Assembly (NCBI GenBank): GCA_964017045.1
Contig: OZ024794.1
Coordinates: 27,660,315 to 27,724,314 of the forward strand
DNA from: Omphiscola glabra
Taxonomy: Eukaryota > Mollusca > Gastropoda > Lymnaeidae
Direction of reading: 5' to 3'
Length of the DNA: 64,000 bases
The notes below the pieces were generated by a model, which searched no databases, had not been told where the DNA came from, and saw only the letters and a program-made list of their open reading frames with translations. The translations under genes and the position numbers were made by a program. The stretch's first letter is position 1. Each line of letters begins with the position of its first letter. This document shows, in pieces, positions 44,490-56,304 of the stretch.

Positions 44490-46445
44490 ATATTATTATT
44501 ATTATTATTTGTTGTCTTATATAGCGCGGTACCCCAGCCTATGGCTGCGCTCACCACGCTGTACATAAAAATATTAGCAAAAGAGACATAATTGTGACAA
44601 TAAAATAAAATACATTTATGTAATAAATAACAGCTGCATAACAACAAAACAAAAAAAATGCACATTCAACCCATCCACCCCAGAACTTTTACATGTCAAA
44701 TCATGGACGGCGGCCAGCAGCATCGTTTATCGGTCAGATGTGTGGAATCAGTCGGGGTAGTAGAGTTTAAAGAGATGTGTTTTGAGTGCAGTTTTGAAGG
44801 CCTGTGTGGTTGGTATTTTGCGTATGTGTAGTGGCAGAGAATTCCATTGTTTGGGCGTGCAGAAAGAGAAAGATCATTCACCATATATTTTAGTACGTGT
44901 CTTAGCAACGGACAGAATACGCGTGTCTGCTGTGGAGCGAAGCTGTCGAAGGGGTGAATAGACAGAAAGAAGTTCGGTTAGATAGGAAGGGCATGAATCT
45001 GAGAAAAAGTTATGACGGAGAACAGACAGCTTGTAATCAATGCGTGCCTGTATAGGAAGTCAATGAAGTGAGTGGAGTAGTGGAGTGACATGATTATGTT
45101 TTTTTGCCTTTAGAATTAGCCTAGCAGCTGAATTTTGAACCTTTTGTGGTTTTTCTATGAAGTGTTTTGATGAACCTGACAGAAGAGAGTTGCAGTAGTC
45201 AAGCCGAGAGAGAACAAGAGCACAGACTAGTGTTTTGTTGCGCTAACTGTGGGGTAGTGGCGGATGGAACTGATCTGACGGATAGCGGTGTATGCAGAAC
45301 GACAAATGTGAGAGATATGTTTATCAAGAGACATGTTGTTAGAAAGAATATAACCAAGATTCCTAGCAGAGGATGTAAACTGTATGTTGGCGTTACCTAC
45401 TTGAAATGAGTTGGGGAGAGTTGAGGTAGAGGATGATTTGTGATTGTGAATAAGGAGTGCTTCCGTTTTGTCATCGTTCAGCTTCAACTTGATGTGTGTC
45501 ATCCAAGACTTGACATCACCAATGCACTCCCGCAAATTCTGGACAGCGGAATCCACAAAAGAAGGATGGGTATGCTTGTAAAGCTGCGTGTCATCTGCGA
45601 ATGACTGGCTCTCAACAGCATGCCTCCCAAGAAAGAGGAGCAGTGGCTTGGTATACAATGTGAATAGAACCGGGCCCAAAACTGACCCCTGTGGCACTCC
45701 GTACACCAAATCAGCACTGCTGGAAAGACAGTGATTGATAGAGACCGCCTGCGTTCTATCGGAGAGGAACGACCTAAACCAAGCCAAAACTGAACCAGAA
45801 ATGCCAAAATAATTTTCAAGGGTTTTGTAAAGGGTTCCATGGTCAACAGTGTCAAAGGCCGCACAGAGATCTAAGAGGATCAGGATGGAGACATTACCGC
45901 TGTCCAATGCGAGCAAGAGGTCATTGGTGACTCTCAAGAGATCTGTCTCTGTGCTGTGGAAAGGTCTATAGGCTGACTGATTAATACTGAGAAGATAGTG
46001 GTCGTTTAAATAAGCAAAAAGCTATTTTAGAACTAGTTTTTCAATGACTTTAGATAAAAATGATACATTAGATATAGGTCTTTAGTTTTTCAAGTTATTT
46101 TCATCTAAACCAGGCTTCTTAACAATGGTTTGATGATAGCTGTCTTACAAATAGATGGAACAGTGCCAGAAGACAAGCTTTCATTGATTCTGTGTGTTAT
46201 CGTTGGGAGCTAATGATCTAATGACTCAACCAACAAGGTGTGGGGATGGGTTTTAAATAACATGACGTAGGTTTAGAGTTTAGAATATTTTTAACCTCTA
46301 TTTCTGAAACAGGTTTAAAAACATCGAGATGTGAACTAACACAAGAAGAAGAAGGAGAATCTAAGGGTGGTGCGTCAAGACGATCAAGGTCAGCGCGAAT
46401 GTCAGCAACTTTGCTTATAAAGAAAAAACAGAAAATATCTGTTAA
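44490..46445 (-). pseudogene. CR1/L2-type LINE pol relic with microsatellite 3' end
   Basis: Read on the minus strand from about 46440: a region with DLDRLDAPPLDS and VSEIEVKNIL typical of the endonuclease-RT linker; RPISNVSFLSKVIEKLVL with internal stops and a frameshift; SAYRPFHSTETDLLRVTNDL; LLDLCAAFDTVDH; VPQGSVLGPVLFTLY; the catalytic FADDTQLY; LKLNDDKTEALL and RNLGYILSNNMSLDKHI. The block order and FADDTQL form are those of CR1/L2-like RTs. The longest intact stretch is 45937-45227. It is followed by diverged C-terminal sequence to a TATATAAGACAAC phrase and an (AAT)n tail at about 44491-44509, the LINE 3' end. Endonuclease is absent, so the copy is 5'-truncated. In-frame stops near 46100, 46050 and 46020 show it is inactive. 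Confidence 0.92.
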
Positions 46446-46537
46446 AGTAGATACAGAAGTGGGTTATTAAGTCTGAAGGCGAATCTTCATCTGTAATAGA
46501 GACTATTGCTTGTATTTTCACAAGAGAAAAACTTGTA

Positions 46538-46960
46538 AGGCTTCGTCCATGTAGTACGTCACGCTCTAAGAAAGTGCGACAGATTGTGACCCCCGCGGGG
46601 TGGGGGTGGGGGAGGTAAAGATTAATATTTCCCGCTTAACATTTAAATATTTTATCATGCCCACAAAACCTTAAATTGATGTTGATCTTTAACGGTCTTT
46701 GGTCCTTGATGGACTCTGGCAGATGACGTCACGTAGCAGTGTGTGTCCAATTTTAATGGTGAAGTGGTGTTTTAGATTTAATTTTAATTTATACATTTTT
46801 TTTAAATTTAAGTTCGAAAGTGTTACATACTTAAGCAGGTAGAAAAAAGGGGAGTGGGAAGGGGGGACGCGGGGCGTTTCTAAGATTTGTGACAGTTTGA
46901 GACAAAGGGAGGGAGTAAAGATCGTCAAAAGAACAATGACTGGCTTAAGGGTGGCCCCCT
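46538..46960. mobile_element. Probable DNA-transposon remnant, GTACGTCACGCTC family
   Basis: GCTTCGTCCATGTAGTACGT CACGCTC at the left, GACAGATTGTGACCCCC and TTGTGACAGTTTGAGACAAA further in; same kind of blocks as 36584-37115. Right boundary not clear. Confidence 0.45.
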
Positions 46961-47324
46961 CACGAACTTGGGACAAGTTTGAACTGCATAAATCCCAAAG
47001 TTTATGAGATATTTAAAAATTTGCCAACGCGTCTTTCTAAAATTATATTGGACAGTTATGTTTGATTACATCTTCCTTCTTTGTTTGTTTGTTTTTTATG
47101 TTGTTGTTTTGCAACATGATTTGTTTCGCAGGTGGTTTGGGGGGGGGGATACACACGTAAATATAACACAAAACTTAATAAATCTTGGAAGATATTTTTA
47201 ATAGGTTATAACAGATTTCACGAGACTTTGTCGAGACAATGATTATTTGATCACTTGCGTAGCGCTTTTGTCCACGCTGACAAAGGGCCAGATTAAAGAA
47301 AGCAATGATTTTTATCTAAGGAAA
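46961..47324. other. Unassigned stretch
   Basis: No gene or repeat recognised. Confidence 0.4.
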
Positions 47325-48542
47325 TTTTAGACCGGCGACACAGTTGAGTTTACCAGAAGCGCACAAGGGAGTGTGACTAATATTATATTTTAGACCGTCG
47401 ACACAGTTGAGTTTGCCAGAAGGACACAAGGGAGTGTGACTAATATTATATTTTAGACCGTCGACACAGTTGAGTTTGCCAGAAGGACACACTGGAGTGT
47501 GACTAATATTATATTTTAGACCGTCGACACAGCTGAGTTTGCCAGAAGCACACAAGTGAGTGTGACTAATATTATAACATTTTAGACGGGCGATACAGTT
47601 GAGTTTGGTAGGAGCACACAAGGCAGTGTGACTAATTTTCTATCAGTTTTAGACCGGCGACACAGTTGAGTTTGCCAGAAGCACTCAAGGGAGTGTGACT
47701 AATATTATAACATTTTAGACCGGAAACATAATTGAGTTTGCCAGAAGCACACAATGGAGTGTGACTAATATTATAACATTTTAGACCGGCGACACAGTTG
47801 AGTTTGCCAGAAGCACACAAAGGAGTGTGACTAATATTATATCATTTTAGACCGACGACACAGTTGAGTTTGCCAGAAGCACACAAGGGAGTGTGACTAA
47901 TATTATAACATTTTAGACCGACGACACAGTTGAGTTTGCCAGAAGCACACAAAGGCGTGTGACTAATATTATCACATTTTAGACCGACGATCCAGTTGAG
48001 TTTGCCAGAAGCACACAAGGGAGTGTCACTAATATTATAACATTTTAGACCGACGATACAGTTGAGTTTGCCAGAAGCACACAAGGGAGTGTGACTAATA
48101 TTATCACATTTTAGACCGACGACACAGTTGAATTTGCCAGAAGCACACAAAGGATTGTGACTAATATTATATCATTTTAGACCGGCGACACAGTTGAGTT
48201 TGCCAGAAGCACACAAAGGAGTGTGACTAATATTATAACATTTTAGACCGACGACACAGTTGAGTTTGCCAGAAGCCCACAAGGGAGTGTGACTAATATT
48301 ATAACATTTTAGACCGGCGACACAGTTGAGTTTGCCAGAAGGACACAAGGGAGTGTGACTAATATTATATTTTAGACCGTCGACACAGCTGAGTTTGCCA
48401 GAACACACAAGGGCGTGTGACTAATATTATAACATTTTAGACAGGTGATACAGTTGAATTTGGTAGGAGCACACAAGGGAGTGTGACTAATATTATAACA
48501 TTTTAGACCGGCGACACAGTTGTGTTTGGTAGGAGCACACAA
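47325..48542 (-). repeat. Minisatellite, 62/66-bp unit
   Basis: About 19 units of ACACAGTTGAGTTTGCCAGA, AGCACACAAGGGAGTGTGAC, TAATATTATAACATTTTAGACCG (split here only for reading). Two length classes differ by ACAT/ATCAT before TTTTAG. The array continues for ~30 bp after the MITE at 48543-48666 (48667-48698). Minus frames of 60-100 codons across it are artefacts. Confidence 0.95.
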
Positions 48543-48666
48543 CAGAGGCGTAACTAGAGTGTGTGGCGCCCGGGGGACAAGATTCATTTTAAAGCGCGTC
48601 TCTTTCTTTTCTCAACTCTCAACCCCATGACATATGCCCCCCTTGTCCCCCCCAGCTACGCCTCTG
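48543..48666 (+). mobile_element. hAT-type MITE inserted in the 62/66-bp array
   Basis: Starts CAGAGGCGTAACTAG and ends CAGCTACGCCTCTG. The array phrase AGCACACAAGGGAG is split by it: GCACACAA before (48535-48542) and GAACACAA after (48667-48674), 7 of 8 identical. At 124 bp it is a short member of the CAGRGGCGTAGC family. Confidence 0.92.
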
Positions 48667-48698
48667 GAACACAAGGGAGTTTAACTGATATTATAAAG

Positions 48699-48954
48699 GT
48701 CAACTTCTCTGAAGTTCGCATATTCGGGGCATAGGCTGAAAAATAGAATTAGGGCCAAATTAGACACACCAACCATAATGATAGAAGTGATTGAATGTCT
48801 TCAGGCTTGTATGTCTGTGCACCAAAAGGTGTTCAAGCGTGTATGTCTGTGCGTCAGAGGGTGTTCAAGCATGTATGTCTGTGCGTCAGAATGTCTGCAT
48901 CGTTGTTTGCCCGTCTGCCAGCATGTTTTATGCACACATGTTTTTTATCTTTAT
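48699..48954 (+). repeat. Diverged border of the 16-bp array
   Basis: From about 48805 to 48900, three ~35-bp units with TGTATGTCTGTGCGTCAGA and GTGTTCAAGC lead into the next array. Confidence 0.7.
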
Positions 48955-49972
48955 ATTTGCATGTCTTGGTGTTTGTATGTCTTGGTGTTTGTATGTCTTG
49001 GTGTTTGTATGTCTGATTGTTTGCATGTCTGATTGTTCGTATGTCTGCTGGCTCGTATGCCTGATTGTTCGTATGTCTGATTGTTCGTATGTCTGATTGT
49101 TCGTATGTCTGATTGTTCCTATGCCCGATTGTTTGTATGTCTGATTGTTCCTATGCCCGATTGTTTGTATGTCTGATTGTTCCTATGCCCGATTGTTTGT
49201 ATGTCTGATTGTTCCTATGCCCGATTGTTTGTATGTCTGATTGTTCCTATGCCCGATTGTTCGTATGTCTGCTGGCTCGTATGCCTGATTGTTCGTATGT
49301 CTGATTGTTCCTATGCCCGATTGTTTGTATGTCTGATTGTTCCTATGCCCGATTGTTTGTATGTCTGATTGTTCCTATGCCCGATTGTTCGTATGTCTGC
49401 TGGCTCGTATGCCTGATTGTTCCTATGCCCGATTGTTCGTATGTCTGCTGGCTCGTATGCCTGATTGTTCGTATGTCTGATTGTTCGTATGTCTGATTGT
49501 TCGTATGTCTGATTGTTCGTATGTCTGATTGTTCCTATGCCCGATTGTTTGTATGTCTGATTGTTCCTATGCCCGATTGTTTGTATGTCTGATTGTTCCT
49601 ATGCCCGATTGTTTGTATGTCTGATTGTTCCTATGCCCGATTGTTTGTATGTCTGATTGTTCCTATGCCCGATTGTTTGTATGTCTGATTGTTCCTATGC
49701 CCGATTGTTTGTATGTCTGATTGTTCCTATGCCCGATTGTTCGTATGTCTGCTGGCTCGTATGCCTGATTGTTCCTATGCCCGATTGTTCGTATGTCTGC
49801 TGGCTCGTATGCCTGATTGTTCCTATGCCCGATTGTTCGTATGTCTGCTGGCTCGTATGCCTGATTGTTCGTATGTCTGATTGTTCGTATGTCTGATTGT
49901 TCGTATGTCTGATTGTTCGTATGTCTGATTGTTCGTATGTCTGATTGTTCCTATGCCCGATTGTTTGTATGT
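48955..49972 (+). repeat. 1-kb minisatellite, 16-bp unit
   Basis: About 63 units of GATTGTTCGTATGTCT with GATTGTTCCTATGCCC, GATTGTTTGTATGTCT and GCTGGCTCGTATGCCT variants. The variants occur in repeated multi-unit blocks, for example the GCTGGCTCGTATGCCT unit recurs at least seven times in similar surroundings. Cys-rich plus frames and the minus frame to 49695 are artefacts. Confidence 0.96.
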
Positions 49973-51329
49973 TTGAATCGCAACAATAAAAATCGCAAAC
50001 GGTGAGCAAAAGGAAGCAAATATTGTTCCCATCACCCAGTGGAATAACTTTATCTCGGTTTGCGGGCAACAGGGACAAGGACAATTGTGCGACAAACGTG
50101 ACACCCCCCACCCTCGGGTGAACAATGGCAAAGGGCGTCAAATTGAAATGTTTAATCCTGTTTTTAGAAATTTAAAAACATATATACACAGGAGCGCAAT
50201 ACGCTAATGCCTCAGGTGGAAATGCTGCTGGGCCCGGCTGTGCTGGGCAGTGATTCAAAATGCTGATCTATTTAGGCATTTAATGTGATTAGTTTAACAT
50301 GCAACGCTATTATTATATCCTAATAGTTTACCCTTTGACGTCAGCATCCATTTTGACCCTATGCTTGGAATCAATACATGACAATGTAACATGAGCAGAC
50401 GTCCAAGATGGGTTAAGGGAAAAAAAAACAGAAGTAAATTAAAAAAGAAATCAGAATAAATTAGTTACATGTAATTACTGGCAAGCTTACTGACGTCAGC
50501 TTCTGCCAGAATGTAATAATGTAACCTGAATTTCATCAAAATAACTCAAAGACATCTGAGCCACAGGCTTATGTACACTCGAGACCGACCGGAGAACGAT
50601 ATTTTCTGGTTTCGGCCGAAACAGAAACCAAACCCAAAGCTAAGAATGACTTTCGGACGAAACCGAAGCCGAAACCGAAACCAAAAGCTGAACGACGATT
50701 CGGTCGATACTGAAACCCAGCACAAGAATTTAAACCTATTTCGTGAAAAATGCTGCAAGAAAATTTCAACATTATCTCTTTCTCTTATATATATATTTTG
50801 CTTCTGGTGTTTCCATTTCACAACCGACCCTCCACGCACAAGCAATAACTCAGTTTAGGTTTTTTCCACAAAGCTATTCACCTTTCACTAAGCTTTGATT
50901 GTAATTTTATTACTTGGGAATATTGTACAAATAGGTTACCATGCAGTTGTGAGCAGTGTTCGCAGAGGATTAGTCATCGATCATACCCTGACAGCAAGAC
51001 GTCGAGCAAATAAGGAATATCGCCCGAGACCGAAACTGCGCCGAAAGTGATCATGCGGACAACTTTCCTCGCCGAAACCGAAATTCGGCCGGCCTCCAAT
51101 TTGCATTGTTCAGCGCGAAGAAAATCGTGGAACAAACAATGGCTTATGTGAGTGTTGAAAGGACGAGTTAACGTTCAGATTCACTACACAAACTTCAAAT
51201 TCGCATGTTAAATTAAACAGTGTGCCTAGAAGAAGCTGTCAACGGTAATCTTCACATTTACCCTCTGATAAAACGCCATGTATTTTGTGAGATAGATATC
51301 TATATACCAAAGATAACACTAGTCTAACA
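49973..51329. other. Unassigned stretch with GAAACCGAA-rich segments
   Basis: 50573-50720 and 51020-51095 are rich in CCGAAACCGAAA phrases and share CGAGACCGACCGG / GGAGGCCGGCCGAA in inverted orientation. They may be the ends of a ~520-bp decayed element. No gene recognised. Confidence 0.35.
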
Positions 51330-51527
51330 CAGTGGTTCTCAACCTTCCTAATGCCGAGACCCGTTAAAATAGTTGCTCATGTCGTGGCGACCCCTTAACC
51401 ACACAATTATTATAACTTCTGCTTGATAACTGTAGAGTATATGTGTTTTCCGATGGTCTTCGGCGACCCCTCTGAAAGGGCCGTTCTACCCCCAAAGAGG
51501 TCACGACCCACAGGTTGAGAACCGCTG
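51330..51527 (-). mobile_element. SPIN-like hAT non-autonomous element, copy 2
   Basis: Starts CAGTGGTTCTCAACCTTCCT and ends CCCACAGGTTGAGAACCGCTG (the last 21 bases, minus the first, are the inverse of copy 1's start). It is inverted relative to 38014-38210. Flanking 8-mers are GTCTAACA (51322-51329) and GTCTAATG (51528-51535). They differ only in the last two bases, as if an ancestral CG decayed to CA on one side and TG on the other. Confidence 0.87.
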
Positions 51528-51704
51528 GTCTAATGCATACATGTTCTGAAAAGCGGTCCAGTCAGATTGACCAAACTTAGATCTCAGAAATATTTTTTAC
51601 TCCAAAGAACTTACCGCTAATCAAATAGCAGGCTCCCCCCCCCCCCCCCCGGGTGAAGCCGGACTCTGGCAAAAAAATTGGGCACAAGAGCCACTTAACA
51701 TTGA

Positions 51705-52100
51705 CTTCGTTCCTGGCTGCAGAGTCCGCCTGATCAATGGCCTGATCGCTCCTGGCTCCAGAGTCCGCCTGATCAATGGCCTGATCGCTCCTGGCTCCAG
51801 AGTCCGCCTGATCAATGGCCGGATCGCTCCTGGGTCATTGGTCCGCCTGATCGATGGCCTGATCACTCCTGGCTCATTTATACACCTGATCAATGGCCTG
51901 ATCGCCCTTGGCTCATTGGTACACCTGATCAATGGCCTGATCACTCCTGGCTCATTGGTACTCCTGGTCAATGGCCTGATCGCTCCTGGTTCAAGAGTCC
52001 GCCTGATCAATAGCCTGATCGCTCCTGTCTCCATGGTCCACCTGATCAATGGCCTGATCGCTCCTGGCTCCATGGTCCACCTGATCAATGGCCGGGTAGC
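51705..52100 (+). repeat. Minisatellite, 39-bp unit
   Basis: About ten units of CTGATCAATGGCCTGATCGC followed by TCCTGGCTCCAGAGTCCGC. The middle units have CATTGGTACAC in the second half. Confidence 0.95.
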
Positions 52101-52799
52101 ACTTGGGTAGATCCAGAGCCCTGGAGGCTGTCGGGATGGGGTGTGGGGAAGAGAAAGTTCCCCCTACCCCCCGGGGAAGGGGGAGCAGCCCATTGCAGTG
52201 TTAATTAGTGTAACCTCCTAGGACCCCCAGGTCCGTGAAGAGAGATGCTTTACTGGGTGTCACTAGATAGCGGTTATTATTTGTCGGGGGACCCCGGGGG
52301 GGGGGGGGGGGGGTTCCTATACGCTTGCTTTCAAATTCGTTGAGCATACATTAATGCCTGGACTCCCGTGACGGTAGATCAACTTCAGCTTTCAGGCAAT
52401 GTGTTGTGGGGGGAGGGGGGGAATGAGCCCCGTGGCCTACAAGTGCGGCCTCGTTGTGACCTCTTGACAACGAGCACTCTCGATGTGTATTCTTTATCAC
52501 GTTATGTTGGGCACGGAGTATAGTTGTGTATGAATAAATTCATGACTTCATTTTTTATTACGCCACTTCATGTTAGTCTAGATGCGCTTCGCTGTCGGGG
52601 GTCCATGCCAGGACAATTAATTACCTACCCTCTTATATCTACATTTTAAAAAGCGAGAGTACAATTCGTTTTTAAAACGATTTTATGAATTGATATTACT
52701 TTTACGTTAGTTAAGACATATTTAAAAAAAAATTATAATAAAATAAAAAACATTATCTATTATTTTTCCCCATCACCATCCATTGCGTTACTAGGTGGA
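52101..52799. other. Unassigned stretch
   Basis: G runs at about 52289-52313 and near 52408. No gene recognised. Confidence 0.4.
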
Positions 52800-52915
52800 C
52801 AGGGGTGTAGCTAGAATGTTTGGCGCCAGGGGACAAGATTTACTTGAAAGAGGCCCTCCCCCCCAACCTTTTTTCTTTCTTTTTGCAACCCTCAAACTTG
52901 CAGGTCTGACTGGTG
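52800..52915 (+). mobile_element. Truncated hAT-type MITE, CAGRGGCGTAGC family
   Basis: CAGGGGTGTAGCTAGAATG, then GGCGCCAGGGGACAAGATT and TGCAACCCTCAAAC match the left part of the family. The right terminus is missing. Confidence 0.7.
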
Positions 52916-53123
52916 TTTCACTCTTAATGAGTAGACTGTTGGTTTAATTAATCGCTGCCTAGAAAAAAATCTTCGAACACATCCAAAGATCCTGATTGGT
53001 CAGGCAACGAAAGGAATTGCAGACATGCGCAGCACGCATCTGGGCGCACAGGGTCCCCATGTAAATATTCGGGTATTTTGAGCGCTAACATGTCTGTGAA
53101 GGATTGATGGCTGTACATGTGGA

Positions 53124-53232
53124 CAAGGCATTAGAGTCAATCGGGAACATGTTGGGGGATGGAAGAGAAGTGTACACACAAGGCATTAGAGTCAATCGGG
53201 AACATGTTGGGGGATGGAAGAGAAGTGTACAC
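53124..53232 (+). repeat. Tandem duplication, 55-bp unit, two copies
   Basis: AAGGCATTAGAGTCAATCGG at 53125 recurs at 53180 and the 55-bp copies are virtually identical, so the event is recent. The frame after it (to about 53357) is open with balanced composition but unassigned. Confidence 0.93.
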
Positions 53233-53829
53233 AGAAATGCGTCTTACTTTTGATGGAGTAGAGCTAAAGCCACAACTGAATGGTGATGACGTAATGGTTC
53301 AATATGGCCCGTTTAGCTTATTCGAATTTGACAATTTAAAAAGAATGATTTCGTTACAAGTTAAGAGGTTTTTTTTTTGTTTTAAATTTATTTTCGTCGT
53401 GCTGAACTCCAAAAGGAAAAGAAATAAGTATGAAAATATATATATAGTTCGCATTTTTGGATTTTAATTGTATAAATTTTGTTGGATATAATCATTCATG
53501 TATTGAATCTATACACTTACATGCAGCTGGAGAGAGGCAGCTAGTGATATGCAGCCACAGAACAATTTCTTCTTACGACTGGCAAACCCTGCTACTTAAT
53601 GTTTTTTTTGGGTCCCTTGTCTGTGGTCTACATCATCATCATATTCATCCTATTCAGATACAGTAGCCATTTGGGCATGTGCCCTTCGGCCTGCCTATGG
53701 GCTAAAAATTGCAATACTATTTTTATCCAGGTGGTAGCATATTCTTTAGTACTCCTGGATTAAAACTTTCTCCACACAGATAGTGTGCATCCACTATTCC
53801 CAAAGGCTACTTTCAAGAACATTTGCTAA
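53233..53829. other. Unassigned stretch
   Basis: 53233-53357 is a protein-like open stretch (includes LTFDGVELKPQLNGDDVMVQ) without a good donor. No family recognised. Confidence 0.25.
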
Positions 53830-54110
53830 CTAGCCACTGTGTCTCAGTGATTGTGGCCTAACTGGTCACTGTGTCTCAGTGATTGCGTCCTAACTGGCCA
53901 CTGTGTCTCAGTGATTGTAGCCTAACTGGTCACTGTGTCTCAGTGATTGTGTCCTAACTGGTCACTGTGTCTCAGTGATTGTGGCCTAACTGGTCACTGT
54001 GTCTCAGTGATTGTGGCCTAACTGGTCACTGTGTCTCAGTGTTTGTGGCCTAACTGGTCACCGTGTGTCATTGATTGTGTCCTAACTGGTCACTGTGTCT
54101 AGGTGATTGT
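53830..54110 (+). repeat. Minisatellite, 32-bp unit
   Basis: About nine units of CCTAACTGGTCACTGTGTCT followed by CAGTGATTGTGT. Landmarks at 53857 and 53889. Confidence 0.94.
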
Positions 54111-54772
54111 GTTGGCCGTGCTTGTATTTGTTCATTGAATGTATACCTATTTTTAAAAATCACCGTCGTGGTAAAAAAAAAATTTTTTGGTAAGCATTGG
54201 TTAGCCCTAATTGATATTATGTTCAACTTTAAATCTTATACTTTTGAGCGGCGTGGGGAGGTGGGGGAGGAGTCTGTACGTTATTTAAAACAGAGTAAGA
54301 TAATTTAAAAAATAGAACGATAAAGAGCGTCCGCGCATTGCTTCCTTGTGCGAAACAAAAATGGAAGCTGGCAATTATCAAAGCAGGTATATACATATCA
54401 GATCCCATTTGGAAATTAACTTATCCATTACAATTTGCGGATGCAAAAACGTTGCCATTATCAATAACTACAGCGGCTGTCAGGACAATGAGTTCCCTCG
54501 ATTGTTGGCGCACGAGGATCAAGTAAACATTTATTGACATCGTTAGTGGGGAAACAAAACACCAAACTTGAGACTCCTTATTTGATAGCACAGCTCCCCC
54601 TAGACCCCAACCCCAACCCATCCTTTTTTAAAAAAAAAATATTTTTTTTTTTCAAGTTTTGTTTTGTCAACAATTCCATCCCATCTGAAAATACACCGGG
54701 AGATCCACGTTCTCCTAATGGTTCTACTGAACGACATGATTACTCGAAGTAAGCGACTATCAGTAATTCATG
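54111..54772. other. Unassigned stretch
   Basis: Short overlapping frames at 54338-54537. No gene recognised. Confidence 0.35.
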
Positions 54773-54889
54773 TGACGTCAAATCAGTACTGATGAATCAT
54801 CCTAATTCGCCTACTTCTCCTTTACTCCAACAAGCATCCACCATTACCCAGCAGTTATCAACCCAGATGTTCACGATCACATGACGTCA
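54773..54889. promoter_or_regulatory. Pair of perfect CRE palindromes
   Basis: TGACGTCA at 54773-54780 and again at 54882-54889, the full binding site for CREB/ATF bZIP factors. Two perfect copies 109 bp apart, 130-240 bp upstream of an ATG in strong context, suggest a promoter. A CACGTG E-box follows near 55237. Confidence 0.45.
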
Positions 54890-55014
54890 CAGTGATGGAA
54901 AAGTTGCGGGCGAAATAATAGATTGGAAAAAAAAATTTCGGGAGTCACGTAAGATTTCCGGTTCAACTTTTTTCGAGATCCTAAATTCCCAGCATAACAT
55001 ATGTTTAAAAAAAA

Positions 55015-55146
55015 ATGGCGGCTACCAAAGGGAAAAGACAGACTCCATCTGTCACCTCTCGCTCGGTTTATTCAACGCCAAGTTTAAAACATTTCAATAG
55101 ATTTAACGATGAAGACACGTTTGAAACAAAAATAAAAAAATGTTGA
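55015..55146 (+). CDS. Possible short coding exon or small ORF
   Basis: ATGGCG start in strong context (A at -3, G at +4) opens 43 codons, MAATKGKRQTPSVTSRSVYS onward, ending at TGA. The N-terminus is basic and Ser/Thr-rich and does not match a family I know. It lies just downstream of two CRE sites, so it may be the first exon of a gene whose donor I could not fix, or a short peptide. No second exon was identified. Confidence 0.3.
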   Translation: MAATKGKRQTPSVTSRSVYSTPSLKHFNRFNDEDTFETKIKKC

Positions 55147-55483
55147 CAAGAGAAAGATGACACTGACCAGTTAAAAAGAAAAAAAAAAGTTCTACCGCAG
55201 TTGCCATTTTCCGTAAAATTGCTATCGACTGCTAGTCACGTGACAATGGATCTTTCTTTTTGTAAAACAGACCAGGAAGTGAAGCTGAAAGGAAATAGAC
55301 ATGTTTGTTCCGTAACGCCAATCCGCAGTTAATTTTTTTTCTTTTTTTTTTCCTATATATATATATATATATATGATCTCCTGCTCAGCCAAGTGGGACT
55401 ATTTGCTTGTGACATGGGACCCCGCCACTTTTTATGTTAAAATTATCTCCCCTTTATACTTGATGCTGTGTAAATTTTTGTAG

Positions 55484-55484
<1 letters not shown>

Positions 55485-55520
<36 letters not shown>
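55485..55520. repeat. (CA)n microsatellite
   Basis: GCGCG followed by about fifteen CA dinucleotides. Confidence 0.97.
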
Positions 55521-55523
<3 letters not shown>

Positions 55524-55969
55524 CCTTTTTAAATATAACATAATTTAACACCGGCCTTAAGCCTTAATGTAATGCATGGCGATAACAGCAGAAAACGTTC
55601 TTTGTTCTCCGCAGCATCACAGGCCTAAGGACTAGCCCATCGAAGAGTACAGAAATCGATTAATGCTATTGATTAGTTGATCTCGGGTACAATCATTTGT
55701 CGTGTCACGTCACCCGGGGGTAGGTGGTGGAAAGGTGGTGGGGGAAGGGGGGGGTGGGGGAGAGGTCTTGCGTGTTGAAGTCCAAGGAAAGTTTTTTTTT
55801 TTTTTTTTAAGAAACAAGTTTTGTCCAGAGTGGGAACGATGTCGATTGTCGGTGTCTCGTTGGGCATGGGTGAGTTTGAACGCTGCACCTAGTTATACAC
55901 CCCCTCACTTGTAGTTACGTTAAGTGTATATACACCAGGACTGATGTTAACAGCACAAGATCTTCCCTT

Positions 55970-56018
55970 TATTATTATTATTATATGTTGTCTTATATAG
56001 CGCGGTACCCCAGCCTAT
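55970..56018 (-). mobile_element. 3' end fragment of the CR1/L2-type LINE
   Basis: (TTA)n then TATGTTGTCTTATATAGCGC and GGTACCCCAGCCTAT, identical in order to the 3' end of the LINE at 44490-44540. Only ~50 bp are kept, as in extreme 5' truncation during reverse transcription. Confidence 0.85.
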
Positions 56019-56304
56019 ATTGAACATTTTTTTCCAGCTCTAAACTGTAAACAGATGTTAACCAAACACTAATCTTAAGAAAGAGACTGGTTTAAATCAG
56101 TAGAAGTGGATGCGGCTATTCTATAGTGGTGGCATATCTCTTATGTATATTTTGCTTCTGCTGTGTACTGCACAGCTTTCGAAACCACCCCCCCCCCCAC
56201 CCAACTCCACATGCTTTATATTAATAGTACCCAGGCTGTCCTGCGTGACGTGTGAACTCTGGTACATTTAAGGGGAAGTGACTTATATATTAATCGATAC
56301 AGAG

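Noticed and set aside
47325..48542. CRISPR-like regular repeats
   Set aside because: Units are contiguous and fully repeated with no unique spacers; eukaryotic context.
48778..50141. Cysteine-rich secreted or membrane-like frames
   Set aside because: Generated by the 16-bp satellite; composition changes with frame and no signal or domain persists outside the array.
50546..50858. Frames rich in Arg/Phe/Gly over GAAACCGAA repeats
   Set aside because: Open on both strands because of the short repeat; no domain.
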